DNA of 64,000 nucleotides from Rahnella bonaserana (lineage in GTDB: Bacteria > Pseudomonadota > Gammaproteobacteria > Enterobacterales > Enterobacteriaceae): the NCBI RefSeq assembly GCF_019049675.1, contig NZ_JAFMOW010000064.1, positions 298,699 through 362,698 on the forward strand. Reading direction: 5' to 3'. The notes beneath the pieces were generated by a model, which worked only from the letters and a program-made list of their open reading frames with translations, searched no databases and had not been told where the DNA came from. Both the position numbers and the translations under genes were made by a program. Shown here in pieces: positions 29,777 to 37,836 of this stretch (its first letter is position 1; each line of letters opens with the position of its first letter).

Positions 29777-30058
29777 TTAGCCGACGGCTTTAGGCAGAAT
29801 TTTTTCAACTTCAATATGCGGGCGAGGAATAACATGTACAGATACCAGTTCGCCCACTTTGAGGGCCGCTGCAGAACCGGCATCCGTCGCCGCTTTCACT
29901 GCACCGACATCGCCGCGCACCATGACAGTGACCAGCCCGGAACCGATTTTTTCATAACCTACCAGAGTAACATTGGCAGATTTCACCATGGTATCTGCGG
30001 CTTCAATTGCAGAAACCAGACCTTTTGTTTCAACCATACCTAACGCTTCTTGTTGCAT
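29777..30058 (-). CDS. Main hexameric shell protein BMC-H (PduA/J type)
   Basis: 93 residues, single BMC domain: [53 protein letters not shown]. It has the KIGSGLVTV pore-loop of PduA/PduJ, which forms a narrow polar pore permeable to diols and retaining aldehydes. It is probably the bulk facet protein. It is preceded by a 205-base gap, possibly with its own promoter, which would fit the high copy number needed. Confidence 0.93.
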   Translation of the reverse strand: MQQEALGMVETKGLVSAIEAADTMVKSANVTLVGYEKIGSGLVTVMVRGDVGAVKAATDAGSAAALKVGELVSVHVIPRPHIEVEKILPKAVG

Positions 30059-30263
30059 AACGACCTCTGATATTGAGTTGGGAAATTAATTAATGCAGGG
30101 TTATTAACGCCGGCCAAAAATCCGCGCACTTATATCCTGCTGGTAAACTATTCACGCACAATGATAATAAGGACTTCAGGACAAAATGTTTTGCCCGCCA
30201 GCCGGACTTTCTTGTTATTTCATCCGGCAACCGGACAATAAAATCTCTTTGTTTTCTTTTTAA
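30059..30263 (-). other. 205-base gap inside the GRM operon
   Basis: This is the only long gap in the minus-strand operon, between the kinase gene and the main BMC-H gene. On the minus strand it contains short GC-rich inverted pieces (CCGG repeats, TCCGGCTGGCGGGC) and an AT-rich stretch near the BMC-H start. No gene is seen; an internal promoter or an mRNA processing site is plausible. Confidence 0.4.
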
Positions 30264-31472
30264 TTAATTCACCGTCTGGGCGGTGCAAATCTCGACCGCA
30301 TCCAGCGCGATCATTTTTTCTTCATTGGTCGGGATCACGACTACGCGCGGGGAACCTGGTAATGAGATGACGCCCGTGCGACCGCCGCAGGTGTGCTGAT
30401 TTTTTTGCACGTCCAGTTTCATCCCCAGCACGCCAAGACGATCGAGCGTCAGTTCGCGGATCAGCGCCGAATTTTCGCCAATGCCCCCGGTAAAAATCAG
30501 CGCATCGAGGCGTTTCAGTGAGGTCAGATGCGCCCCCAGATGGCGCGCCAGACGGTGAACCATCACATCTATCGCCAGCGTAGCCCTTGCATCTCCCTGC
30601 CCGCGCGCATCCTGTAAGGTACGGCAGTCGCTGGATATTCCTGATAATCCGAGCAACCCGGACTGGTTATTCACCATTTTGTACAACGCATCGATACTCT
30701 GACCGGTACAGGTTGCAATATGCGCCGCTGCTCCAAAATCCAGATCGCCACAACGTGTACCCATAACCAGCCCTTCCAGTGGCGTCATACCCATTGAGGT
30801 ATCCACGCTGCGGCCGTTTTGCACCGCACATACCGAAGAACCGTTACCAAGATGGGCAATCAGAATGCCGTGATCGGCCGGGTCAAGATCCAACATTGTC
30901 AGCGCTTCACCGGCAATATAACGATGCGACGTGCCATGAAATCCGTAACGGCGTACCTGATAGCGTTGCTGATATTCCAGCGGAATGGCGTAGGTATAAG
31001 CCGCTGCTGGCAGCGTCTGATGAAACGCGGTATCAAACACCGCGACCTGTGGCACCTGAGGCAGCAGTGAGATGGCCGCTTCGATGCCGGTCAGATTCGC
31101 CGGGTTATGCAGAGGCGCCAGCGCCGACAGCGCATGAATTTTTTCGATGACCCCCGGCGTGATGCGAACCGATTGTTTGAATTCATTGCCGCCGTGGGCG
31201 ACACGATGTCCGATAGCCTGTACCGCAGGCAACCACTGGCGTTCTGCCAGTTCCCTGAACAACACTTTCAGCGCGCAAACGTGGCTGGCTTCGCTCAGCA
31301 CTACCGTGGTCTTCTGTCCGTGAGTGTCTTTCAGCGTCATGCTGGCGTTATCCAGCCCAAGCCTTTCAGCCAGCCCCGACAGCACCGGCGCGCCTGAATC
31401 AGACGGGATCAGCGAAAATTTCAGCGAGGATGACCCGCAGTTAATAACTAATACCAGTGAACCGAAGGACAT
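30264..31472 (-). CDS. Acetate/propionate kinase
   Basis: 402 residues of the AckA/TdcD/PduW family: N-terminal VLVINCGSSSLKFSL, the GHRVAHGG and FDTAFH motifs, HLGNGSS, GTRCGDLDFG and FTGGIGEN. It converts acyl-phosphate from PduL plus ADP to acid and ATP, giving the energy yield of the pathway. By context the substrate is propionyl-phosphate, as for PduW. It is usually thought to act outside the shell, and no encapsulation helix is seen. Confidence 0.9.
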   Translation of the reverse strand: MSFGSLVLVINCGSSSLKFSLIPSDSGAPVLSGLAERLGLDNASMTLKDTHGQKTTVVLSEASHVCALKVLFRELAERQWLPAVQAIGHRVAHGGNEFKQSVRITPGVIEKIHALSALAPLHNPANLTGIEAAISLLPQVPQVAVFDTAFHQTLPAAAYTYAIPLEYQQRYQVRRYGFHGTSHRYIAGEALTMLDLDPADHGILIAHLGNGSSVCAVQNGRSVDTSMGMTPLEGLVMGTRCGDLDFGAAAHIATCTGQSIDALYKMVNNQSGLLGLSGISSDCRTLQDARGQGDARATLAIDVMVHRLARHLGAHLTSLKRLDALIFTGGIGENSALIRELTLDRLGVLGMKLDVQKNQHTCGGRTGVISLPGSPRVVVIPTNEEKMIALDAVEICTAQTVN

Positions 31473-31483
31473 GTTGACCCCTG

Positions 31484-31975
31484 TTAATCATTTCCTGTTG
31501 TGAGTACAAAACGTGCGGCGCTGAAGCGGGTAAGTGTGTTACGTGCGACTGCCAGATCTTGTTCAACCGTGCCGCCGCTGATACCAATCCCGCCAAGCAA
31601 AATACCTTCCGACCAGCACGGCAACCCGCCACCAATGCAGCAAATTCCGTTCTGATGTTGCAGGCCGTATAGCGCTGCACCCGGCTGTATCAGCGCAGCG
31701 AGTTCAAGAGTGGGCATTTTGAGCGCCACGGCGGTATGGGCTTTTTCCGGCGCAAGCTGGTGGCTGATCAGCAATGCGTTCTCCATGCTGAAGAAATAGC
31801 GCTGATGGCCGCTGGCATCCGCCAGGCTGAACACCATCGGCACGCCAATATTCAGCGCTTCTTCGGCGGCAAACCGCGCCAGCAAAGCAGCGTCGTCCAT
31901 GCTCAACCTGTGCCGGGAACCCTTTCCCTGCGCTGCAATCGCCGCGCTGATCCAGCCATCGAGTTGTTCAGACAT
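31484..31975 (-). CDS. GlcG/PduO-C/HbpS-like protein
   Basis: 163 residues of the haem-degrading/GlcG fold (as in the C-terminal domain of PduO and in Streptomyces HbpS): LSMDDAALLARFAAEEALNIGVPMVFSLADASG, then GGLPCWSEGILLGGIGISGGTVEQDLAVAR. Proteins of this group are frequent in diol microcompartment loci, and some bind haem or corrinoids. No cobalamin adenosyltransferase domain is attached, which fits the B12-independent dehydratase here. The exact role is unknown. Confidence 0.75.
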   Translation of the reverse strand: MSEQLDGWISAAIAAQGKGSRHRLSMDDAALLARFAAEEALNIGVPMVFSLADASGHQRYFFSMENALLISHQLAPEKAHTAVALKMPTLELAALIQPGAALYGLQHQNGICCIGGGLPCWSEGILLGGIGISGGTVEQDLAVARNTLTRFSAARFVLTTGND

Positions 31976-31984
31976 AGCGTTTCC

Positions 31985-32251
31985 TTAAGAGAGATCTTGC
32001 GGATCGACGATGCCAACCACGGCAGCATCAATCACAGAATGCTCTTTGCTGTTGCTCATGCGCGCCGAACTGCCGGTGGAGATAATGACGATTTCGCCAT
32101 TGCCTGCCCCGACGAAATCCACCGCCACCTGGGCGCTGCCGGTGGGCTGGTAATGCTCATCCAGCCGCGCAACCATCAGTAATTTGGCCCCGTTTAACGA
32201 GACGTGTTTGGTGGTCGAGACCAGCGCGCCGGTCACTTTTGCCAGATACAT
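31985..32251 (-). CDS. Shell vertex protein BMC-P (EutN/CcmL/PduN type)
   Basis: 88 residues: MYLAKVTGALVSTTKHVSLNGAKLLMVARLD, then AVDFVGAGNGEIVIISTGSSAR. These are the EutN/CcmL hallmarks. It forms pentamers that cap the twelve vertices of the shell. It is the only BMC-P gene in the locus. Its stop and the next start are separated by nine bases. Confidence 0.93.
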   Translation of the reverse strand: MYLAKVTGALVSTTKHVSLNGAKLLMVARLDEHYQPTGSAQVAVDFVGAGNGEIVIISTGSSARMSNSKEHSVIDAAVVGIVDPQDLS

Positions 32252-32263
32252 AATTCCTCCGGT

Positions 32264-32950
32264 TCACCGGATCACGGTGATGTTCTGTCGGCGAATTTCA
32301 TCTTGCGCAGCAGGCGTAATCAGCGTGTTACGACCGATTCGCAGCGAGTCGCCAGTGTGATAAAGACGAATATCATTCAGGGTGATCAGTCGCTTTTGGT
32401 AGGCATTATCTTCACGGCCCTTTATCGCAATGCCGTATTGCCTGAGCGTATCGACATAATCATTCAGCCGGGCCTGTAGCGGCAGCGAAAATGCGCTATC
32501 ACTCGGATGCAGAAGTTCAGGATTGAGTGTGACAATTACCGGCGTTTTTATGCTGAGGGCGTGGAAAACCTGTGTCGTAGCGAGGTTATCGCGTAAACCG
32601 AGCGCAATTTTGCTCAGGCTGTTGGTGGAAAGCGCCGGCAAATACAGACTGTCGTCGGTCAGCGATAACCGTTCATCGTCGTCGCTAAAGGCTTTAATTT
32701 CAGAGAGTAATGCAGATTTCAACCCGGACTGTCCGGCGCTGAGCGAGAACATCACCCGGAGTACATAACCGGCAGCCTCCAGTGCCTGCAGGCTTTTCAG
32801 AGTCTGTGGCAAAGCCGTCAGGTCGCTGCCGGTGATCACCACGCGCACGGTTTTACATCCTGCATTGCGTGCCGCACGTTTGCGCACCAGCAGCTCGGCA
32901 ATCGACTTATCTATCAGCCGTGACAAACGCTGAAGCTCCGGCGTATTCAT
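32264..32950 (-). CDS. Flavoprotein-like protein of the GRM locus
   Basis: 228 residues, no signal peptide. It starts with an amphipathic helix (LQRLSRLIDKSIAELLVRKRAA, about 6-26) that could target it to the microcompartment, and continues with a Rossmann-like segment VRVVITGSDLTALPQTLKSL and LPALSTNSLSKIALGLRDNLATTQVF, reminiscent of the HFCD flavoprotein family (CoaC/Dfp). Flavoproteins of this kind occur in several GRM loci; their role is not established. It overlaps the fusion gene upstream by four bases. Confidence 0.6.
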   Translation of the reverse strand: MNTPELQRLSRLIDKSIAELLVRKRAARNAGCKTVRVVITGSDLTALPQTLKSLQALEAAGYVLRVMFSLSAGQSGLKSALLSEIKAFSDDDERLSLTDDSLYLPALSTNSLSKIALGLRDNLATTQVFHALSIKTPVIVTLNPELLHPSDSAFSLPLQARLNDYVDTLRQYGIAIKGREDNAYQKRLITLNDIRLYHTGDSLRIGRNTLITPAAQDEIRRQNITVIR

Positions 32951-34683
32951 GGGCGCGATCCGTTACTGGTACGAAACAGCAGGTCGCCATTGCGCAGCCC
33001 CAGGCCGTTGGCTTCTTCTACATCGATATGTAATTCTGCTACCGCATCAGTGCTGACCCGCACCATCACATGGCTGAGAACTCCTGCCCGCTGGCCCTCT
33101 GCCTGCAAATCGATTTCCATGCCATCGCGTAAACCGTGGCGCTGTGCTTCCTGCGGTGAGATATGAATGTGCCGCCAGGCCACAATTGTGCCGTACGGTT
33201 TGCTGACCCTTCCTTTCGGCCCGACCAGCTCAATGCCCGGCGAATTTTCCAGATCACCCGACATTCTCACCGGCGCTTTCACGCCCAGCACAAAACTGTC
33301 GGCCACAGAAATTTCAATCTGCGTGACGCTGCGCAGCGGCCCAAGTACCCGTACATTGGGGATATCACCTTTGGGCGTGCGTAAGGTAACGGTCTCTTCA
33401 GCGGCAAACTGGCCGGGCTGTTTAACCGCTTTCAGGCGAGTCAGTGTCGAGCCATATCCGAACAGCACATCCATATCTTCACGGCATAAATGCACGTGGC
33501 GGTTAGAAATACCCACCGGCACGGCAAACTTCGGTGCACGGTATTCGCCGGTTTCAGCGATGCAGGAAAGCAGCAGATCAATGCTCTGCGCACAAGGCGT
33601 ATAGGGGTTGGAAGCCGTGCAACCATCGGCCAGCACGGCCTGTGTCAGCAAGGGGCGCATCGTTTCATATGCTGCCAGATCTGTGCCGAGTTCTTTTAAG
33701 CTGCAGGGAATACCAAACTGCCGGTTGAGCTGGCGGAGGCTCTGCACCAGTTGGGAGATCATGTCTTGTGGATCAGCAGTTGCGATGCCAAGAATGCGTG
33801 CGCACTGACAGTAACGGCGGGTCGTTTCGGGCGAGGCATGCGCGGCGTTAAATTCGGTGATTAATGGCAACAACATGGCATTAATTTTACCATGAGGAAT
33901 ATGCAACATCCCGCCGATGGCGTGTGCCATGCCATGCACCAGCCCAAGGCCGGCCGAGTTAAACGCCATGCCCGCCATACAGGAAGCATTATGCATATGA
34001 GTCCGCGCCGCGACGTTTTTATCATCCTCATAAATCTGCGGCAAATGCTGCCACGTCAGGGCGATGGCTTTTTCGGCCAGCGCATCACTGAAATCATTAG
34101 CGCCGGTTGAAACCAGTGCTTCGATGGCATGAGTCAGCACGTCCATTCCGGTATCCACCGCGATATGTCGCGGTACACTCAGCACCAGTTGCGGATCAAG
34201 AATGGCGGTATCCGGCACCAGTGCCTGCGAAACCAGCGGGTATTTGCGGCCATTCTGCGGGTCAGAAATAATCGCATATGACGTCACTTCCGAACCGGAA
34301 CCGCTGGTCGTTGGAATGGCAATCAGTTCGATGTTCTGTTGCTCAGAATCGCTCTGCTGATAGTGATCTTCCAGCGTCACTTTGATGCCTTTGGCAGCAT
34401 CCAGCGAAGACCCGCCGCCCAGAGCAATAATCACCTGCGGCCGGAAGGCTTTAAACTTTGCCGCGCCTTCCTGCAAAATGTCTGTGTCCGGATCCGGCCT
34501 GACCTTGCCATACACTGATATCGTGGCCTGCGGCATCTGTTCCGTCAGATACGCGACCTTGCCTGACGTCACCATAAATTCATCGGTGACAATCGCCACT
34601 CTCTTATTGATCAGACTGTTTAATGCCGTGAGGGCACCGTCGCCAAAGTACACGCGCGGGCTGGAGAAAAAATAACTCGCCAT
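32947..34683 (-). CDS. Fe-alcohol dehydrogenase-PduL phosphotransacylase fusion
   Basis: 578 residues and two full catalytic domains. Residues 1-383 form an iron-type (group III) alcohol dehydrogenase: GGGSSLDAAKG nucleotide loop, and metal ligands D181, H185, H250 and H264 (DVLTH, VHGMAHAIGGMLHIPHG). Residues 386-578 form PduL: VPVGISNRHVHL with zinc ligands H396/H398, and WRHIHIS with H505/H507. The junction is only a few residues (ETGEYRAPK). The first domain reduces propionaldehyde to propanol and regenerates NAD+; the second turns propionyl-CoA into propionyl-phosphate and regenerates CoA. In characterised microcompartments these are separate proteins (PduQ, PduL). It is the first gene of the minus-strand operon. 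No frameshift or internal start with a ribosome site was found at the junction. Confidence 0.92.
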   Translation of the reverse strand: MASYFFSSPRVYFGDGALTALNSLINKRVAIVTDEFMVTSGKVAYLTEQMPQATISVYGKVRPDPDTDILQEGAAKFKAFRPQVIIALGGGSSLDAAKGIKVTLEDHYQQSDSEQQNIELIAIPTTSGSGSEVTSYAIISDPQNGRKYPLVSQALVPDTAILDPQLVLSVPRHIAVDTGMDVLTHAIEALVSTGANDFSDALAEKAIALTWQHLPQIYEDDKNVAARTHMHNASCMAGMAFNSAGLGLVHGMAHAIGGMLHIPHGKINAMLLPLITEFNAAHASPETTRRYCQCARILGIATADPQDMISQLVQSLRQLNRQFGIPCSLKELGTDLAAYETMRPLLTQAVLADGCTASNPYTPCAQSIDLLLSCIAETGEYRAPKFAVPVGISNRHVHLCREDMDVLFGYGSTLTRLKAVKQPGQFAAEETVTLRTPKGDIPNVRVLGPLRSVTQIEISVADSFVLGVKAPVRMSGDLENSPGIELVGPKGRVSKPYGTIVAWRHIHISPQEAQRHGLRDGMEIDLQAEGQRAGVLSHVMVRVSTDAVAELHIDVEEANGLGLRNGDLLFRTSNGSRP

Positions 34684-34799
34684 TATTTCAACACCTTTAC
34701 TCAGGTTGCCGGCTTACGGAAGGCGGCCGAAAAAAGATGCGTTTAACCTAACATTCAGCATCTGAAAGGCTGTTGCTCAGGGTTGTGCAGGTGGAGGAC

Positions 34800-34835
34800 T
34801 TTTTTGCCCTGTTGTTTTTGCAACGGGCAAAAAAA
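34800..34835. terminator. Hairpin in the divergent GRM/ABC promoter region
   Basis: TTTTTTGCCC pairs with GGGCAAAAAA and the inner GTTG with CAAC, forming a long stem with T and A tracts on both sides, so it could terminate in either direction. It lies about 115 bases before the first GRM gene (minus strand) and 115 bases before the ABC operon. It may insulate the two operons or act in a leader. Confidence 0.7.
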
Positions 34836-34898
34836 TGCAGGAAGGAGGAAGAAGACGGAGAAAAAAACAAAAATCCTTTTGCATCAAATTGACACATT

Positions 34899-34915
34899 TT
34901 GTTATGTTATCACAT
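34899..34915 (+). promoter_or_regulatory. Zur box upstream of the ABC/MFS operon
   Basis: TTGTTATGTTATCACAT matches the core of the enteric Zur consensus ATGTTATANTATAACAT at 13 of 16 defined positions. TTGACA lies just upstream (34889-34894 region), so the site overlaps a likely promoter. It suggests repression by zinc. Confidence 0.65.
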
Positions 34916-34949
34916 ATCAAAAAAACCACTGTAATGGACAGGTTCAGGG

Positions 34950-35765
34950 ATGACGCAAGACAGAGCACAACACACCGCACCGGTTCTGGCGGTTGAAGGA
35001 CTGACGTTATGGCTCGCGGGTGAAAATCGTATTTCCGGTTTGAGTTTCAACATCAACGCAGGTGAACGCGTTTGCCTGCTCGGCGCTTCCGGCTCGGGTA
35101 AATCGCTGACCGCCAAAGCCATCACCGGCACAGCGCCCGCACGCGCAGATCTCCGTGGCAGCATTCGGGTGAACGGCCTGGAAGTGTGCGGCAAACCGCC
35201 GGTTTCACGTTGCTCATACAGCCGCGTGGCCACCGTTTTTCAGGATTCGTCTACGGCACTGAATCCGCTGATGACAATCGGTAAACAGCTGCGTCTCGCC
35301 CTGCCCGTCGCCAGCGTCCAAGAACTCCTCGCCATGCTGGATGCCGTAGGACTTGGCGATATCGCGCAATTAATGGCCAGGTATCCGGCGGAACTTTCCG
35401 GTGGTCAGCGCCAGCGGTTGTGTCTTGCGCTGGCGATGCAGTCGTCGTCTTCGCTGCTGCTCGCCGACGAGCCGACTACCGCGCTGGATGTACTCACCCA
35501 GCATCAGGTTTTGCAGGTCATGCAAACAGCCTATTCTGCCAGCCCTACGCGCGCTCTGCTGTTTATTACCCACGATATCGCCGTCGCCGCGCAGTTATGC
35601 GAGCGCGCGCTGGTGATGGAAAACGGCGTGCTGGTGGAATCCGCGCCGATGGCGCAGTTACTCCGTCATCCGCAACATCCTTATTCCCGGCAACTGGTGC
35701 ACGCTGCCAGACAGGCCGACGCGTCGCATCAGAATCACGCAGCGCTGCGAGGAGTGACGGTCTGA
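34950..35765 (+). CDS. Nickel/peptide-type ABC transporter ATPase (first)
   Basis: 271 residues with Walker A GASGSGKS, signature LSGGQRQR and Walker B LLLADEPTTALD. It is of the OppD/NikD/CntD class. It is the first gene of an operon with tight or overlapping joints: ATPase, ATPase, MFS, binding protein, fused permease. Its stop overlaps the next start (TGATG). A Zur box just upstream suggests a zinc-regulated importer of a metal-metallophore complex, comparable with Cnt systems; a peptide substrate remains possible. Confidence 0.85.
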   Translation: MTQDRAQHTAPVLAVEGLTLWLAGENRISGLSFNINAGERVCLLGASGSGKSLTAKAITGTAPARADLRGSIRVNGLEVCGKPPVSRCSYSRVATVFQDSSTALNPLMTIGKQLRLALPVASVQELLAMLDAVGLGDIAQLMARYPAELSGGQRQRLCLALAMQSSSSLLLADEPTTALDVLTQHQVLQVMQTAYSASPTRALLFITHDIAVAAQLCERALVMENGVLVESAPMAQLLRHPQHPYSRQLVHAARQADASHQNHAALRGVTV

Positions 35766-36580
35766 TGGAATCTTCACTGCATCTGGTCACTGCCCCGTTT
35801 CTGCATCTGCATAAGGTCAGCCGGCATTTTGCGCTGCCGGGTTCTTTCTGGCGCAGGCAGCACACGACGCTTTTCGAAGGTCTGTCGCTGCGCATCGCTG
35901 GCCATGAAACCCTTGGGCTGGTCGGTGCTTCCGGTTGCGGGAAATCTTCGCTGCTGAAAATTTTGCTGGCACTCGAAGCGCCAGACAACGGCGAGGTGTA
36001 TTGCACCGGAGAAAAAATCCGCCCCGGCTCCTTGCGGTCATTACGCGAATACCGCCAGCGTGTGCAGTATATTCCGCAGGATCCTGCAGGCTCACTGCCT
36101 CCTGCGCAGACGATCGGTCAGATTATTGCTGAACCGCTCAAACATCTCGGATTTGAAGGCGATATTCGTTTGCGGGTCAGCGATGTGATGGCGCAGGTGA
36201 GTCTCAGCGACACTCTCCCCTCCCGGACGGCAGGCGAGCTTTCCGGCGGACAGGCGCAGCGTGTGGCGATTGCCCGTGCGCTGGCGATCCGCCCGCAATT
36301 TCTGGTGGCTGACGAGCCGGTCAGCGGGCTGGATCTGCCGCTGCGTGCGCAGGTTAAACAGCTGCTGCAACAGGTGACGCAGCAAAATGGCATGGGCCTG
36401 CTGATGGTGACACATGATATTTCGATGGTCGCCGGTTTATGCGACCGTCTGCTGGTGATGCACGGCGGTGAGATTGTAGAAGACCGCGCCACGCAGGACG
36501 TTTTGCGTTCGCCGGACCATACTCATACGCGGCAGCTGCTGCAGGCCATACCTCATTTACCTTTGACCGTTAACGGATAA
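35765..36580 (+). CDS. Nickel/peptide-type ABC transporter ATPase (second)
   Basis: 271 residues from the ATG overlapping the previous stop. Longer open reading upstream in this frame lies inside the first ATPase gene and is not used. Walker A GASGCGKS, signature LSGGQAQR, Walker B FLVADEPVSGLD; OppF/NikE/CntF class. It pairs with the first ATPase to power the fused permease two genes downstream. Confidence 0.85.
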   Translation: MESSLHLVTAPFLHLHKVSRHFALPGSFWRRQHTTLFEGLSLRIAGHETLGLVGASGCGKSSLLKILLALEAPDNGEVYCTGEKIRPGSLRSLREYRQRVQYIPQDPAGSLPPAQTIGQIIAEPLKHLGFEGDIRLRVSDVMAQVSLSDTLPSRTAGELSGGQAQRVAIARALAIRPQFLVADEPVSGLDLPLRAQVKQLLQQVTQQNGMGLLMVTHDISMVAGLCDRLLVMHGGEIVEDRATQDVLRSPDHTHTRQLLQAIPHLPLTVNG

Positions 36581-36584
36581 CCGG

Positions 36585-37823
36585 ATGCTGACCCGATTTA
36601 TTGCGCGCGCTTCTGCGCCCAAACCGCCGCTGCTGCTCGCCAGCAGCCTGGTGTTTAATATTGGCTTTTATGCTGTCGTGCCATTTCTGGCGATTTTTCT
36701 TCGCGATGATTTACTGCTTTCCGGCTGGGCGATCGGGCTGGTGCTGGGTCTGCGCACGTTCTCACAACAAGGGATGTTTTTACTCGGCGGCGCGTTGTCC
36801 GATCGCTACGGAGCACGTCTCATTATTCTGCTCGGTTGCGTGGTGCGCATCGCCGGTTTCTTGCTGCTTGGACTTTCCGACACGCTGGCACCGGTGATCC
36901 TTGGTGCGTGCCTGACCGGTGTCGGCGGCGCGCTGTTTTCCCCTTCCATTGAAGCTCTGCTGGCGCAGGCAGGGACCCAAAGCGAAAAATCCGGAAAACG
37001 CAGCCGCGCCGAATGGTTCGCGCTGTCCGCTGTCTGTGCGGAACTGGGTGCGGTACTTGGGCCATTGCTCGGCTCGTTGCTCTCCAGATACGGTTTTCAG
37101 CCGGTGGCGCTCGCCGGTTCCGGTCTGTTCCTGATTGCGCTGCTGGTGCTGTTTTTCACCCTGCCCGCCTCGCCGAAACGCGCCGCCGAACTGAAAATTG
37201 TGCCATGGTGGGAGACGTTCCGTCAGCCGCGTTTTGTCGCCTTTATCATCGCCTACAGTGCGTACCTGTTCAGCTACAACCAGTTGTATCTGGCGCTGCC
37301 GGTTGAACTGCGCCGTTCTGGCGGCAGTGAGCAAGATTTGGGGCCACTTTTTGTGCTGGCGTCGGTTCTGGTGATCGTACTGCAAATGCCGCTGGCGCGT
37401 TTTGCCCGCCGGACAGGTGCCGCGCGGATTTTGCCTGCGGGCTTCGGATTGCTCTCCGCCGCTTTTGTCGCTGTGGCGCTGTTCGCCTGGACAATACCGC
37501 CCCAGGGCTGGCTGCGGCTGCTGCCGTCATTATTGCTGATCACCCTGCTGACTGTCGGCCAGATGCTGATTGTGCCGGTCGGGATGGATCTGATCCCACG
37601 CTTTGCCGGGCAACATAATCTCGGTGCGCATTACGGTGCGCTCTCTTCGATGGGCGGCATCGCGGTGCTGGTGGGCAATTTCCTTCTCGGCGGCCTGCTC
37701 GATAACGCACTAACCCCATCACCCGCTGCGGTCATTCCGTGGCTGGCACTGGCGGCAGTTCCCTTTTTAAGTGCGCTGGCGATGTGGCGAATCTGCCGCC
37801 GCCTGCCTCCTCCCGCAATCTGA
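36585..37823 (+). CDS. MFS exporter in the zinc-type ABC operon (CntE-like position)
   Basis: 412 residues, 12 predicted membrane helices; the loop GGALSDRYGARLIILLG after helix 2 is the MFS motif A. The family resembles MdtH-type exporters. An MFS gene between the ATPases and the binding protein of an opine-metallophore importer is typical of cnt loci, where CntE exports the metallophore. That role is inference from order and the Zur site. It follows the second ATPase after four bases. Confidence 0.75.
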   Translation: MLTRFIARASAPKPPLLLASSLVFNIGFYAVVPFLAIFLRDDLLLSGWAIGLVLGLRTFSQQGMFLLGGALSDRYGARLIILLGCVVRIAGFLLLGLSDTLAPVILGACLTGVGGALFSPSIEALLAQAGTQSEKSGKRSRAEWFALSAVCAELGAVLGPLLGSLLSRYGFQPVALAGSGLFLIALLVLFFTLPASPKRAAELKIVPWWETFRQPRFVAFIIAYSAYLFSYNQLYLALPVELRRSGGSEQDLGPLFVLASVLVIVLQMPLARFARRTGAARILPAGFGLLSAAFVAVALFAWTIPPQGWLRLLPSLLLITLLTVGQMLIVPVGMDLIPRFAGQHNLGAHYGALSSMGGIAVLVGNFLLGGLLDNALTPSPAAVIPWLALAAVPFLSALAMWRICRRLPPPAI

Positions 37824-37836
37824 CAAGGAAATTCTG

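Noticed and set aside
34860..34920. FNR site for the anaerobic GRM operon
   Set aside because: Only a half-site (TTGATGCAAAA on the minus strand) was found, not TTGAT-N4-ATCAA.
35420..35764. Longer N-terminus for the second ABC ATPase
   Set aside because: This part lies inside the first ATPase gene in another frame and reads as arginine-rich shadow sequence; the ATG at 35765 gives the normal ATPase start.
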